Below are positions 38,891-48,703 of a DNA stretch of 64,000 bases, one piece after another. Under the pieces are notes generated by a model that saw only the letters and a list, made by a program, of their open reading frames with translations, did not search any database and was not told the DNA's origin. Positions within the stretch are counted from its first letter, which is position 1. The number at the start of each line of letters is the position of its first letter. A program made the position numbers and the translations under genes. The DNA is from Phycisphaerae bacterium (GTDB lineage: Bacteria > Planctomycetota > Phycisphaerae > Phycisphaerales > UBA1924), in the NCBI GenBank assembly GCA_030426605.1, contig JAUHXM010000002.1:59482-123481 (forward strand). Direction: 5' to 3'.

Positions 38891-40018
38891 TCAGGGGTCG
38901 ATGCCCAGATCCTGCAGCGTCGCCATCTGGTTGGCGACTTCGCGCTGCTCGTAGCGCAGCCCTCGGATGCGTTCTTCGAGGCTGTCGGCCTCGGCGCTTG
39001 TGATGCCCGGGTCGCGCAGCAGCACCTGCATGGTGCGGATCTGCGCGTTGAGACTGTTGTACGACTGCTCGAGCCTGATGTACCACTCGAGACGCTGCTC
39101 GGGGCTCATGGCGCTGGGGTCGAAGGCGCCGGACGTGTTCACGCGTTCGACGAGCTGGTCGAGCGGGACGCCGGCGGTGTCGGCGTCGGGGTTCGCGCGG
39201 GCGGTGCCGCCGAGCCGCACGCCGTGCGCCGTCGCGCCCGCGGCGCGACGCCGCGGCTGGCCGTCGGGCGCATCGCCCGCCCGGGCCCAGTCGCTTGGCG
39301 TGACATCGGTGCCCAGCGCGGCAGGCTCCGGGGGGAGCCCGACGAGGCGCTCCATCCGCATGAGGACGCATCGGCGCGCCAGATCCGGTTCGATCCGCTC
39401 GGTGCGCCCGAGCATGTCGAAGTTGCCCAGGGGCAGGTCGAGCTCCAGGCGTTCGTCGGCGCGGAGGACGACCGAGGGCATCGTCTCGCCGGGCAGGTGG
39501 CTGAGGATCGCGGCGCGGAGGTCGTCGGGCGAGCGGACCGGGCGTCCGCGCACCTCGGCGATGTAGTCGCCGGCGCGCAGGATGTTCGCCGCGGGGAAGC
39601 GGTCCGGGTCCACGGTCGCCTCGATCAGCACACCCCGTGCGGCGTTCTGTCGCCCGAACTGCACGCCCAGCCCGGCCTTGGGCGCGGTGCGGAACAGGTG
39701 GGCGGCGATCTGCTCAAGCCGGCGCGTCTGCTCGGGCGCCAGCGTCGTCTCTGACGCGAGACGCTCGAGCACATCGTCGAGGGTCAGCCCGGGCAGCACC
39801 GCGAGCCGTTCGGACGCGAGCTCGCGCGTCTTGAGGTCGGGCGAGTCGAGGTCCGCGATCATGCGATTGAACACGCCGCGGTCAAGCGTCGGGGCTGGCG
39901 CGGTCTCGATGGCCGGCTCGGGTTGGTTGGCGGCGTCGTCCTGCGCGATCGCGGCGGGCGCGGCGAGCACGCTCAAGGCCAAGACACCTGCAACGCGATG
40001 GACGGGCCGGGTCGCCAC
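38891..40018 (-). CDS. Secreted PDZ-domain protein
   Basis: A 375-residue exported protein with a signal peptide (VAGVLALSVLAAPAAIAQ). It contains an alpha-helical region with MIADLDSPDLKTRELASERL. A PDZ-like fold (LGVQFGRQNAARGVLIEATVD, LRAGDYIAEVRGRPVRSPDD) follows. The C-terminal half includes a helical stretch (MSPEQRLEWYIRLEQSYNSL, SLEERIRGLRYEQREVANQ) likely to form a coiled coil. No protease triad is found, so it is a scaffold or regulator rather than an enzyme. It converges with the GH35-like gene (24-bp gap) and has no neighbours in the same transcript. Confidence 0.7.
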   Translation of the reverse strand: MATRPVHRVAGVLALSVLAAPAAIAQDDAANQPEPAIETAPAPTLDRGVFNRMIADLDSPDLKTRELASERLAVLPGLTLDDVLERLASETTLAPEQTRRLEQIAAHLFRTAPKAGLGVQFGRQNAARGVLIEATVDPDRFPAANILRAGDYIAEVRGRPVRSPDDLRAAILSHLPGETMPSVVLRADERLELDLPLGNFDMLGRTERIEPDLARRCVLMRMERLVGLPPEPAALGTDVTPSDWARAGDAPDGQPRRRAAGATAHGVRLGGTARANPDADTAGVPLDQLVERVNTSGAFDPSAMSPEQRLEWYIRLEQSYNSLNAQIRTMQVLLRDPGITSAEADSLEERIRGLRYEQREVANQMATLQDLGIDP

Positions 40019-40088
40019 GTGGAATCCTATCGCCCGGATCGGGCCCCCGGTTCGATCGAACCTGCCCGATTCCGAGGGGCCGGGCGTG

Positions 40089-41099
40089 TCATTCGGGTGG
40101 CGTGAGGGCCCGGGAGAACGCCGTGCCGTGCTCCGCGAGCCAGCGCGATTTCCGGATCACGGCACCGAGCAGGCGCGCCGCGCCCTCGACGCCGCCAAGC
40201 GTGCCGGCGATCGCCCCCTCGGCCCATTCCGCGGCGAGCGACCGGATCATGCACGCCGGCGCGGCGCTCGGGGGCAACGTCATCCGGGCGCCGTCGCCCG
40301 AGTACCCGGCGAGGAACGACGTCGCGAGGTCCGAGTCTGGCTCAGAGGGCCACTCGTCGGGGCCCGCGCCCGCGCGGCGCATCGAGAACTGCACGAGCCC
40401 TTGGGCCACGTCGTCGGAACGGCGCGCGTGCCGGGCGGAGTCGAAGTCGAAGACACCGGCGACGGCGTCCTTGTGGAAGAGCAGGTTGCCCGGGTGGTAG
40501 TCGCCGTGGATGAGCCCGGGCGGGTCTGTGGTGTCGTCGGCGACGGGTGGCCCCGCCGCCTCGACGAGCGCGGCGAGCTCGCGCCCCAGTGCGCCCGCCC
40601 GAATGGCGTCCGCGGCGCGCGCGATGAGGGTCATCGTGTCCGCCCGCTCGGGCGGGTGGGGCTGGCGCGGGGTGAACCGGTCGAGCAGCGCGTGCACACG
40701 TGCGAGCGCCGCGCCCGCCCCGCGGGCCTGCTCGGGCGTGCGTGCGAACGGGCGTCCCTCGACGAAGACGAACAGCTCATAGACGCTCCCCTCGAGCTGG
40801 ACCATCGAGTTGTTCTCGCCGCGCGTGCCGACGAGCGCGGGCGCGGCGTCGAACCCGCGCGCCCGCAGGTGCAGCATGATCTCGTGGGCGTACGCGACGC
40901 GGAAGGGGTTATCGCTGCCACGCGCGCGGCGCTTGAGCACGAATTTCCCGCGGGCGCACTCGATGAGGGCCTTTGGCGAGCCAGATCCGCCCGCGAACAT
41001 CTCGCGCACGGACGAAACCACGCCCAGCTCGTACTGCGCGAGCACGGCGTTGATCTCCTCGGGCGTGAACAGCCGCGCGGGCTCGGTCGTCGCGGGCAT
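40089..41099 (-). CDS. APH-fold small-molecule kinase
   Basis: A 336-residue kinase of the aminoglycoside phosphotransferase/homoserine kinase type. The ATP-binding core has KFVLKRRARGSDNPFRVAYAHEI, and the catalytic loop is GLIHGDYHPGNLLF (catalytic D200), followed by VFDFDSARH. In homoserine kinase II (ThrB2) the same motifs occur; the substrate is not evident here. It lies 14 bp downstream of yicC on the same strand, so it is likely in one transcript. The ATG at 41099 was chosen over an upstream in-frame start that overlaps yicC. Confidence 0.83.
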   Translation of the reverse strand: MPATTEPARLFTPEEINAVLAQYELGVVSSVREMFAGGSGSPKALIECARGKFVLKRRARGSDNPFRVAYAHEIMLHLRARGFDAAPALVGTRGENNSMVQLEGSVYELFVFVEGRPFARTPEQARGAGAALARVHALLDRFTPRQPHPPERADTMTLIARAADAIRAGALGRELAALVEAAGPPVADDTTDPPGLIHGDYHPGNLLFHKDAVAGVFDFDSARHARRSDDVAQGLVQFSMRRAGAGPDEWPSEPDSDLATSFLAGYSGDGARMTLPPSAAPACMIRSLAAEWAEGAIAGTLGGVEGAARLLGAVIRKSRWLAEHGTAFSRALTPPE

Positions 41100-41113
41100 C
41101 GGTGCTCCTCCGC

Positions 41114-41998
41114 TCACTCGGCGTTCTGCACCTGCTCCTTGATCCGGTCGATCGCGCCCTTGATCTCGACGCACAGACGGCTGGTCTCCGCGTCCGGGCT
41201 TTTGGAGGCGATCGTGTTCGCCTCGCGCAGGAGCTCCTGGGCCAGGAAATCGAGCGTCCGCCCGATAGGCCGCTCGTCGTCAGAATCGAGCAGCTCGGCG
41301 AAGTGCCTGAGGTGCTCGGTCAGACGCGTGACCTCCTCGGCGATGTCCGTCTTCTCGGCGTACACCGCCACCTCGTGGATCACGTCCTTCGGCTCGGTCG
41401 AGACGTCGAACTCCGCGAGCAACGCCTCCAAGCGCGATTTCATCCGCAGCTCGTACTCCCGCACCACCTGGGGCGCCCGCTCGCGGATGATCACGAGCCG
41501 GTCGGCGATCAGGTCGTGGTGGGACATCAGGTCCTCGCGCAGCGCGAGCCCCTCGCGGTTGCGCATCGAGATCAGGTGGTCCGTCGCGAGGTCGAGCAGG
41601 GGCTCGAGGGCCGCCCGCGCCTCGGCAATCGACGCGCCGTCCTCGGACGGGGGCACGAGCACGCCGGGGAGGCTCAGCAACGCCGACGGGTCCACGCGTG
41701 AGGCGTCCACGCCCTCGATCGCGCCGAGCTGATCGAGATACCGCTTGAGGGCCTCGGTGTTGAGGGTGTGGGCGGCGCCCTCGCCCACGTCGGCGCACGA
41801 GACGGTGACGGTCACGGTGCCGCGGGCGAGCCGGCGGCGCATCGCCGATTCGATCACCGGCTCGAGCACGGCGAGGCGCTCGGGGATGCGGATGATCGTC
41901 TTCAGATACTTGTTGTTGACCGATCGGATCTCGACGGTGTACTGCGTGGCGCCCGCCTTGGCGCTGGCGTCGCCGAATCCGGTCATGCTGCGAATCAA
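41114..41998 (-). CDS. yicC: YicC/YloC-family endoribonuclease
   Basis: A 294-residue member of the YicC family; family members are associated with RNA decay and stress tolerance. The canonical start IRSMTGFGDASAK is present. The C-terminal DUF1732-type region has the conserved PIGRTLDFLAQELLREANTIASKSPDAE block, and the protein ends VEIKGAIDRIKEQVQNAE. The length is typical (about 290). It is followed by the APH-fold kinase and preceded by secG and tpiA on the same strand. Confidence 0.93.
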   Translation of the reverse strand: MIRSMTGFGDASAKAGATQYTVEIRSVNNKYLKTIIRIPERLAVLEPVIESAMRRRLARGTVTVTVSCADVGEGAAHTLNTEALKRYLDQLGAIEGVDASRVDPSALLSLPGVLVPPSEDGASIAEARAALEPLLDLATDHLISMRNREGLALREDLMSHHDLIADRLVIIRERAPQVVREYELRMKSRLEALLAEFDVSTEPKDVIHEVAVYAEKTDIAEEVTRLTEHLRHFAELLDSDDERPIGRTLDFLAQELLREANTIASKSPDAETSRLCVEIKGAIDRIKEQVQNAE

Positions 41999-42039
41999 AG
42001 TGTGCCCTCGCGACTGGTGTGAACGGGCGAGTCTACCGC

Positions 42040-42576
42040 TTACCCGTCGCCCGGCGCGGGCGTGTCGGTGCCCGTGCCGTCGTCGCTCGCGCCGTCGTCG
42101 GCAGGCGTCTCGGCGGGGTTGTCAGCGGGCGTCTCCGCCGGTGCCTCGTCGGCGGGGGGGACCATCAGGTCCGCCGCGTCGGACTCGCTCGGCTCGTCGG
42201 TGGCCGCCTCGCTGTCGGCGGCTCCACCCTCGGCGGGTTCGTCACCGACGGACGTGGCCGTGCCGTCCGATTCGTCCTCCGCGCTGGTCGCGGAGGTCTC
42301 GATCGGCGTGATCGCGCTGGGGCGCGTCACGAAGTTCAGCCCGATGGCGAGCCCGAGGAAGACGACGAACAGGCCGACGGTCGCGATGGTGAGGGCGTCG
42401 CCGGTCTTGGTGCCGAAGGCGGTCTGCCCCGCGCCGCCGCCCGCGCCGAACGCGCCGGACAGCCCGCCGCCCTGCGGGCGCTGGATGAGCACCGTGAGGA
42501 TCAGCACCACGCACGCGAACAAGAAGATCGCGACGAGCAGCGAAACGACCCAGGGAGCAATGGCGAGCGTGAGCAT
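42040..42576 (-). CDS. secG: SecG preprotein translocase subunit with long acidic tail
   Basis: A membrane subunit of the SecYEG channel. Two transmembrane helices are present (VSLLVAIFLFACVVLILTVL and LTIATVGLFVVFLGLAIGLN), joined by the diagnostic GGLSGAFGAGG loop. The protein has 178 residues against about 75-110 in most bacteria. Everything after residue 88 is an acidic, Ala/Pro/Glu/Asp-rich, low-complexity tail with repeats of the AETPADN type, which would lie in the periplasm or at the membrane face. The order tpiA-secG is a well-known bacterial arrangement. The ATG at 42576 is set by the first helix. Confidence 0.9.
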   Translation of the reverse strand: MLTLAIAPWVVSLLVAIFLFACVVLILTVLIQRPQGGGLSGAFGAGGGAGQTAFGTKTGDALTIATVGLFVVFLGLAIGLNFVTRPSAITPIETSATSAEDESDGTATSVGDEPAEGGAADSEAATDEPSESDAADLMVPPADEAPAETPADNPAETPADDGASDDGTGTDTPAPGDG

Positions 42577-42679
42577 GCGGCAGATTCCGTGAACGGCTGA
42601 CCCCGCGCCGGGGGCCGGTTTCCGAGGTCGCGATTCTAGGCGGACCGCCCGGCGAGCCAACCCGCCCGCGATCCCGCCC

Positions 42680-43444
42680 TCACACCGCCGAGGCGGTCGC
42701 CGCCTGGCAGATCGCGGCGAAATCGTCCGCCTTGAGGGACGCCCCCCCGATCAGCCCGCCGTCGATATCCGGGCAGGCAAAGAGTTCGGCGGCGTTCGCG
42801 GGCTTGACCGACCCGCCGTACTGGATCCGCACGCCGTCCGCGACGCTCTGGTCGTACATGGAGGCGAGCAGGGTTCGGATCTTGGCGTGCGCGTCCTGGG
42901 CGTCGGCCGGGGTCGCGGTCTTGCCAGTGCCGATCGCCCAGACGGGCTCGTAGGCGATGGTAACGCGGGCCATGTCCGCCGCGCTCACGCCAGCGAGCCC
43001 GGCCCGGATCTGCCGCTCGTTCACCGCGTCGGTCTGCCCCGCCTCGCGCTCCTCAAGCTTCTCGCCCACGCAGAGCACGACGTCGAGCCCCGCCGACAGG
43101 GCTTTGAGCACCTTGGAGTTGCACAGCTCGTCGGACTCCCCGATCACGTGCCGGCGTTCGGAGTGCCCAACGAGCACGGTCTTGACGCCGCAGTCGAGCA
43201 GCATGGCCGTGGAGATCTCGCCCGTATAGGCGCCGTCATCCTGATCGCTCACATCCTGCGCGCCGAGCATGACGCCCGACCCGGCGAGCGCCTCGCCCAC
43301 GCGGATGAGATAGGGGAAGGGCGGGAACACAGCGACCTGGACGGCGTCATCCGCCGCCCGCGCGACGTTTGCCGCGAGTTCGACGCCCGAGACGCCGTTG
43401 GTGTTCATCTTCCAGTTGCCGCCGACGTAGGGGGTGCGGGCCAT
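42680..43444 (-). CDS. tpiA: Triosephosphate isomerase
   Basis: A 254-residue TIM-barrel glycolytic enzyme interconverting DHAP and glyceraldehyde-3-phosphate. The N-terminal YVGGNWKMNTNG includes the catalytic Lys; the electrophilic His is in LVGHSERRHV, and the catalytic Glu in AYEPVWAIGTGKTAT. The phosphate-binding YGGSVKP and GLIGGASL segments are intact. AGGAG sits before the ATG at 43444. It precedes secG by 103 bp, and both are on the minus strand. Confidence 0.97.
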   Translation of the reverse strand: MARTPYVGGNWKMNTNGVSGVELAANVARAADDAVQVAVFPPFPYLIRVGEALAGSGVMLGAQDVSDQDDGAYTGEISTAMLLDCGVKTVLVGHSERRHVIGESDELCNSKVLKALSAGLDVVLCVGEKLEEREAGQTDAVNERQIRAGLAGVSAADMARVTIAYEPVWAIGTGKTATPADAQDAHAKIRTLLASMYDQSVADGVRIQYGGSVKPANAAELFACPDIDGGLIGGASLKADDFAAICQAATASAV

Positions 43445-43704
43445 CTCGATCTCCTGGGCAATCGTTGGGCTCCCGCTTCACTCTAGGAGCGGAGGCGGCT
43501 GGCGGCTCCCGGCTTAGGGCCCGGCCGACTCACCGATGGGTGAATCAGATACCAGCAGGCACAGTCCTGTGGAGGCTCGCTGAAAATCGTGTTAAGCGGC
43601 GAGATACAGGTAGATCGCATTCATTGGTTTCAGTGTGCTTCTGAAATCGTCATGGGTGGACGCACCCGTTGTATCGAATCGAGCATGATTACTGAAAGGG
43701 ACCA

Positions 43705-44186
43705 ATGATGCAAAAGCACTTGCTTGCACTGGCGGATTCGCCGTAGCGCTCGCTCTGGGAGCCTGTTCGGGCAGTTACACATATGATCAAACGACCTACA
43801 GCTACACTGTGTACGACCAAGACGGCAAGAAGATGGTCGATTACACCAACACAACGACAAACGAGACGGTTACCGCGGAGTTCAAGTCGATCCGCAAGCA
43901 GATCTCGGGCAACCCGGAACGTATCTTCGGAGCCCTTTCGGATCCTCAGCCCGGACCGATCAACGAAGTGATCTACTACTACGACGTGACCTTGTATGAC
44001 GACGGCGGCGCGACGATCGACGACTGGAGCGATGTTCGGACATTCACGCAGTTCGAGGGCATCCTCGACGATATCGTGGTGGCGTCGGGAGGTGTCGCGG
44101 ATGCGGGGGAACTGGAGGATCTCGCGGACGCCATCGAGCCGCACTGGATCACCCCTCAACAGGCGTGGGAGGATGCGAACGACTGA
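43705..44186 (+). pseudogene. Small lipoprotein gene with a frameshift in the signal peptide
   Basis: Starting at the ATG at 43708 (AAAGGG upstream), the reading MQKHLLALA runs into a stop (TAG at 43744). Shifting frame by one base at about 43735 restores a perfect continuation: FAVALALGACSGSYTY, with a lipobox (LGAC) and then a coherent 140-residue domain with KKMVDYTNTTTNETVT and PINEVIYYYDVTLYDDGG. One missing base around 43734-43736 therefore separates the signal start from the mature protein. The downstream frame has no other good start before GTG 43809. The cause is either a real mutation or a sequencing error. The family is unknown. It overlaps the next gene by 14 bp. Confidence 0.65.
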
Positions 44187-45318
44187 GCGGTGCAATGTGT
44201 TCGTGCCGTGCCTCGCCGTTGCAGCCATCGCCGTGGTCGGCGTCGGTTGTGAGCGCCAGAGGCGAATGGATGCGTGCGACATGTCCCGGTTCGAGCCGCG
44301 AGCGTGGCTCGAACCGCTTCCAGCGATCGAACCCGGGTTGTCGCCCGAGGGGCGGGCCCGCGCCGAGATCCGCAGACTTGAGACGTGGCCGGGCACGCTC
44401 AGCAATCCGTCGTTGCTGACCTCGCGCGGCGGGACTTCCGACGAGCCCGGGCCGGTGCGTATCGCGCTCGAGCCGGTTGGGCGCCGGGGGCGGACCTGCC
44501 GCGTCGGTGCGGTGGTGACCGGGTGTCATCAGGAGTGGTCGGGCGACTGGCTGTTTGATACGGGCTCGACGACCGTGATCGCCATGCCCCTCCGCGATGC
44601 CAGCGGGCTCGCGTGCGAGGTGTTCGAGATTGGCCCGGGGATGGTGTTCGGGTTTACCGCGGAATCGGAAGACGCTCGCATCGGGCTCGTCGATTCACTG
44701 AAGCTCGGATCCTGGACGAGCGGGGGCCCCGTCCCGGTCGATGTTCACGCGGGGCATGGACAGCCAACGATCGGTGTTGGGCTCCTCCGGTGGTTCCGAG
44801 GCGGTGTCGTGCTCGATGCCCAACGCCATGCGCTCTGGCTGCTCCCGGACCCCGTGCGTGAGATCCCATCAGGGTGGGCCGAGGCAACGTGGCGGATCGC
44901 TCCAATCGAGATGGTGGACGACGATTCGGACCGGTCGTATCGCACATCGCACCTGCCCGTTGTTGAGGTTCAACTCGGCGGGACACCCCGTTGGGCCATT
45001 CTCGATACGGGTGCGGAGACCGGCGTCTTCGGAACCGATTCGCTTGGGTTTGCGGGCCTCACACGATCCGTTCGCGTCAAGAATTCCCACGGGCACGACT
45101 CAAGAGGGAGACTCGGCGTCCTTGCAGGTCGGCTTGAGATCGCGGGCGTGCCCTACCAGGATGTGGAAGCCATCGCATTCGGAGCCGGCGATGAAGCGCC
45201 GAATGCCGAGATCACCATCGGCATGGAAATTCTCGGCAGACGCCCCGTCTGGTTCGATTCGGTGAACGGATGCGTCCGGATCTGGACCGGCGAGGGCGAG
45301 CCGCAGCTGCCCGAGTGA
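44173..45318 (+). CDS. Lipoprotein with two retropepsin-like domains
   Basis: A 381-residue protein with a lipobox signal (LAVAAIAVVGVGC, Cys 26). Two retropepsin-like half-units follow. The first active-site motif is LFDTGSTT (D129) and the second ILDTGAET (D278). Each is followed by a strand resembling VGLLRWFRGGVVLD and IGMEILGRRPVWFD. The two could pair within one chain as in pepsin, or each could form homodimers. Secreted aspartic protease activity is inferred from the two DTG motifs and not proven. The ATG at 44173 overlaps the previous frameshifted lipoprotein; the pair is probably an operon. Confidence 0.7.
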   Translation: MRTTERCNVFVPCLAVAAIAVVGVGCERQRRMDACDMSRFEPRAWLEPLPAIEPGLSPEGRARAEIRRLETWPGTLSNPSLLTSRGGTSDEPGPVRIALEPVGRRGRTCRVGAVVTGCHQEWSGDWLFDTGSTTVIAMPLRDASGLACEVFEIGPGMVFGFTAESEDARIGLVDSLKLGSWTSGGPVPVDVHAGHGQPTIGVGLLRWFRGGVVLDAQRHALWLLPDPVREIPSGWAEATWRIAPIEMVDDDSDRSYRTSHLPVVEVQLGGTPRWAILDTGAETGVFGTDSLGFAGLTRSVRVKNSHGHDSRGRLGVLAGRLEIAGVPYQDVEAIAFGAGDEAPNAEITIGMEILGRRPVWFDSVNGCVRIWTGEGEPQLPE

Positions 45319-45323
45319 GCACG

Positions 45324-46919
<1,596 letters not shown>

Positions 46920-47089
46920 CACGTTCCCTCCCGAAGCCGCCCAGATCGTGCTCCGGGCGGCGGTCTGTGCCGTGCGACCCCCCAATCGTCGTTGACCCGG
47001 GGCTCGCGGCCGGCGTACCGTGATGGATTCTAGGGGTCTCTCAAGGGATTCCCAGAGCGCGCGGGCTTCGAAACGACGCGTGCACGATG

Positions 47090-47163
47090 GTGGCCGTAGC
47101 TCAGTTGGTTAGAGCACCAGGTTGTGATCCTGGGGGTCGCGGGTTCGAATCCCGTCGGTCACC
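47090..47163 (+). tRNA. tRNA-His (GTG)
   Basis: The acceptor stem GTGGCCG (47090-47096) pairs with CGGTCAC (47156-47162), with one G-T pair. The discriminator is C at 47163 and G-1 at 47089, the special pair of tRNA-His. The D loop is AGCTCAGTTGGTTAGAGC, the anticodon GTG lies at 47124-47126, and the T loop GGTTCGAATCC is canonical. No CCA is encoded, so it is added after transcription. Confidence 0.96.
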
Positions 47164-47358
47164 CTTCCATCCGCCGCGCCCGGAGCACACCGCCCGGACG
47201 CGGCCGGGCCCAACACCCGCACGAACCCCGCCGAGACGCCCGCAGCGCGGTCGTCGTGCCCGAAACCCGTTGTTGGGCCCGTTTCACGCGGATTCTTCTC
47301 GGAACCAGCCGCCCTGGGTGCTACCCTAAATCGTCTTCCTACAGGAGGTTGAGGGGTT

Positions 47359-48702
47359 ATGCGTTCGATTGCTGTGATGGCCCTCGCCGGGGCGTGCACC
47401 CTCGGCTCGGCTCAGGTTGTCTACATCCGCGCTGACCGAACCGCCGCCGCGGCGGGCGAGATGGTCAACTGGACCGTCTCCATCACCGGGCTGAGCGAAA
47501 ATACATTTCTCCGCCAGTACGACTTCAACCTCAACGCGAGCGACGACGCTGTCGGCTTCGCGTCCGGGTTCATCGACGGGCTCACCCCCGCAACCACCCC
47601 GATGCCCGGCACGCCCGACGGCGCGAGCCTGGACGGCGTCTCGGGCGCCCAGTCCTCCGTCGTCGATCCGGTGAACCTCACCTTCGGCGACATCATCATC
47701 GGGGCCTTCTCCGTCCAGGCGAGCAGCGTGCCGGGATCGCTTTCATACACACTCACCGACGGGCCGAACACCACGGCGAACATCGTCCGCGGGCGCCAAG
47801 GCAACGACTTCGGCACCGTCGTCTTCGACGGGCCCGTCGCCGTCTTCTCCGAGTCCGTTGAGATGCAGGGCGTCATCAACGCGCCCTTCACCCTGAACCT
47901 CACGCCCGACGCGACGGAGGTCGCCCAGGGCGACACCGTCGTCTGGACCGCGACCGTCTCGGGCGCCTTCGGGCCCGACGACTACGTCCAGCAGTACGAC
48001 CTGAGTTTCCTCGCGAGCGACCCGACGCTCGGCGTCGCGTCCTCGTTCATGGACAACCTCAACCCGGCGCTCGGGCCCACGCCCGGCACCGTCTCGATGG
48101 CCGACCTCACCGGCGTCTCGGGCGCGCAGAGCTCGATCCTCGGCCCCACCGTCATCGGCGAGATCACGATCGGGTCGTTCGCCGTCCTCGTCACCGAGCC
48201 GGGCGACCTGACCTACTCGATCGCCGACGGCGGCGCGGCGCCGACGAGCTTCCTCCAGATCAAGCCCGGGTCAGACTTCGCGCCCGCCGTCTTCAACGAG
48301 GAGCCCAACCTGAACGCGGGGACCGTCACGGTCCGCGCGCTCATGCCGCCCGCGATCGAATCCGAGCCCGAGTCCGTCGTGACGCAGGCGGGCGGGGCGG
48401 ACGCGGACTTCAGCGTCGTCGCGTCCGACGCCGCCGCGGTTCAATGGCGGTTCAACGGCGTCCCCATCGTGGACGGCCCTGATTATTCGGGCACCCAGAC
48501 GGGCACGCTGAGCGTGCGCCCGACGATCGAAACCGAGGGCGCGTACGACGTGGTGCTGGCGAACTTCGCCGGCACGACCGTCAGCCGCACCGTCGTGTTG
48601 GCCGTCAAGCAGTCGTGCCCGGCCGACATCAACGCGGACGGGAACCTGAACCTGGACGACATCGACGCGTTCGTGCAGCAGTTCCTCAGCGGGTGCCCCT
48701 GA
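47359..48702 (+). CDS. Secreted repeat protein with dockerin-like C-terminus
   Basis: A 447-residue exported protein with a signal peptide (MRSIAVMALAGACTLGSAQ). It contains two long repeats. The first begins VYIRADRTAAAAGEMVNWTV and the second LNLTPDATEVAQGDTVVWTA; both continue with RQYDFNLNASD/QQYDLSFLASD and an SGAQSS loop. The fold appears cohesin-like. A further Ig-like module (SVVTQAGGADADFSVVASDA) follows. The C-terminus starts CPADINADGNLNLDD and ends with a second Cys. This single Cys-bounded dockerin-like motif is common in planctomycete exported proteins. A strong Shine-Dalgarno (AGGAGGT) precedes the ATG. Confidence 0.82.
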   Translation: MRSIAVMALAGACTLGSAQVVYIRADRTAAAAGEMVNWTVSITGLSENTFLRQYDFNLNASDDAVGFASGFIDGLTPATTPMPGTPDGASLDGVSGAQSSVVDPVNLTFGDIIIGAFSVQASSVPGSLSYTLTDGPNTTANIVRGRQGNDFGTVVFDGPVAVFSESVEMQGVINAPFTLNLTPDATEVAQGDTVVWTATVSGAFGPDDYVQQYDLSFLASDPTLGVASSFMDNLNPALGPTPGTVSMADLTGVSGAQSSILGPTVIGEITIGSFAVLVTEPGDLTYSIADGGAAPTSFLQIKPGSDFAPAVFNEEPNLNAGTVTVRALMPPAIESEPESVVTQAGGADADFSVVASDAAAVQWRFNGVPIVDGPDYSGTQTGTLSVRPTIETEGAYDVVLANFAGTTVSRTVVLAVKQSCPADINADGNLNLDDIDAFVQQFLSGCP

Positions 48703-48703
48703 G

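Noticed and set aside
47087..47329. Small open frame over the tRNA-His gene
   Set aside because: It is created by the tRNA sequence itself.
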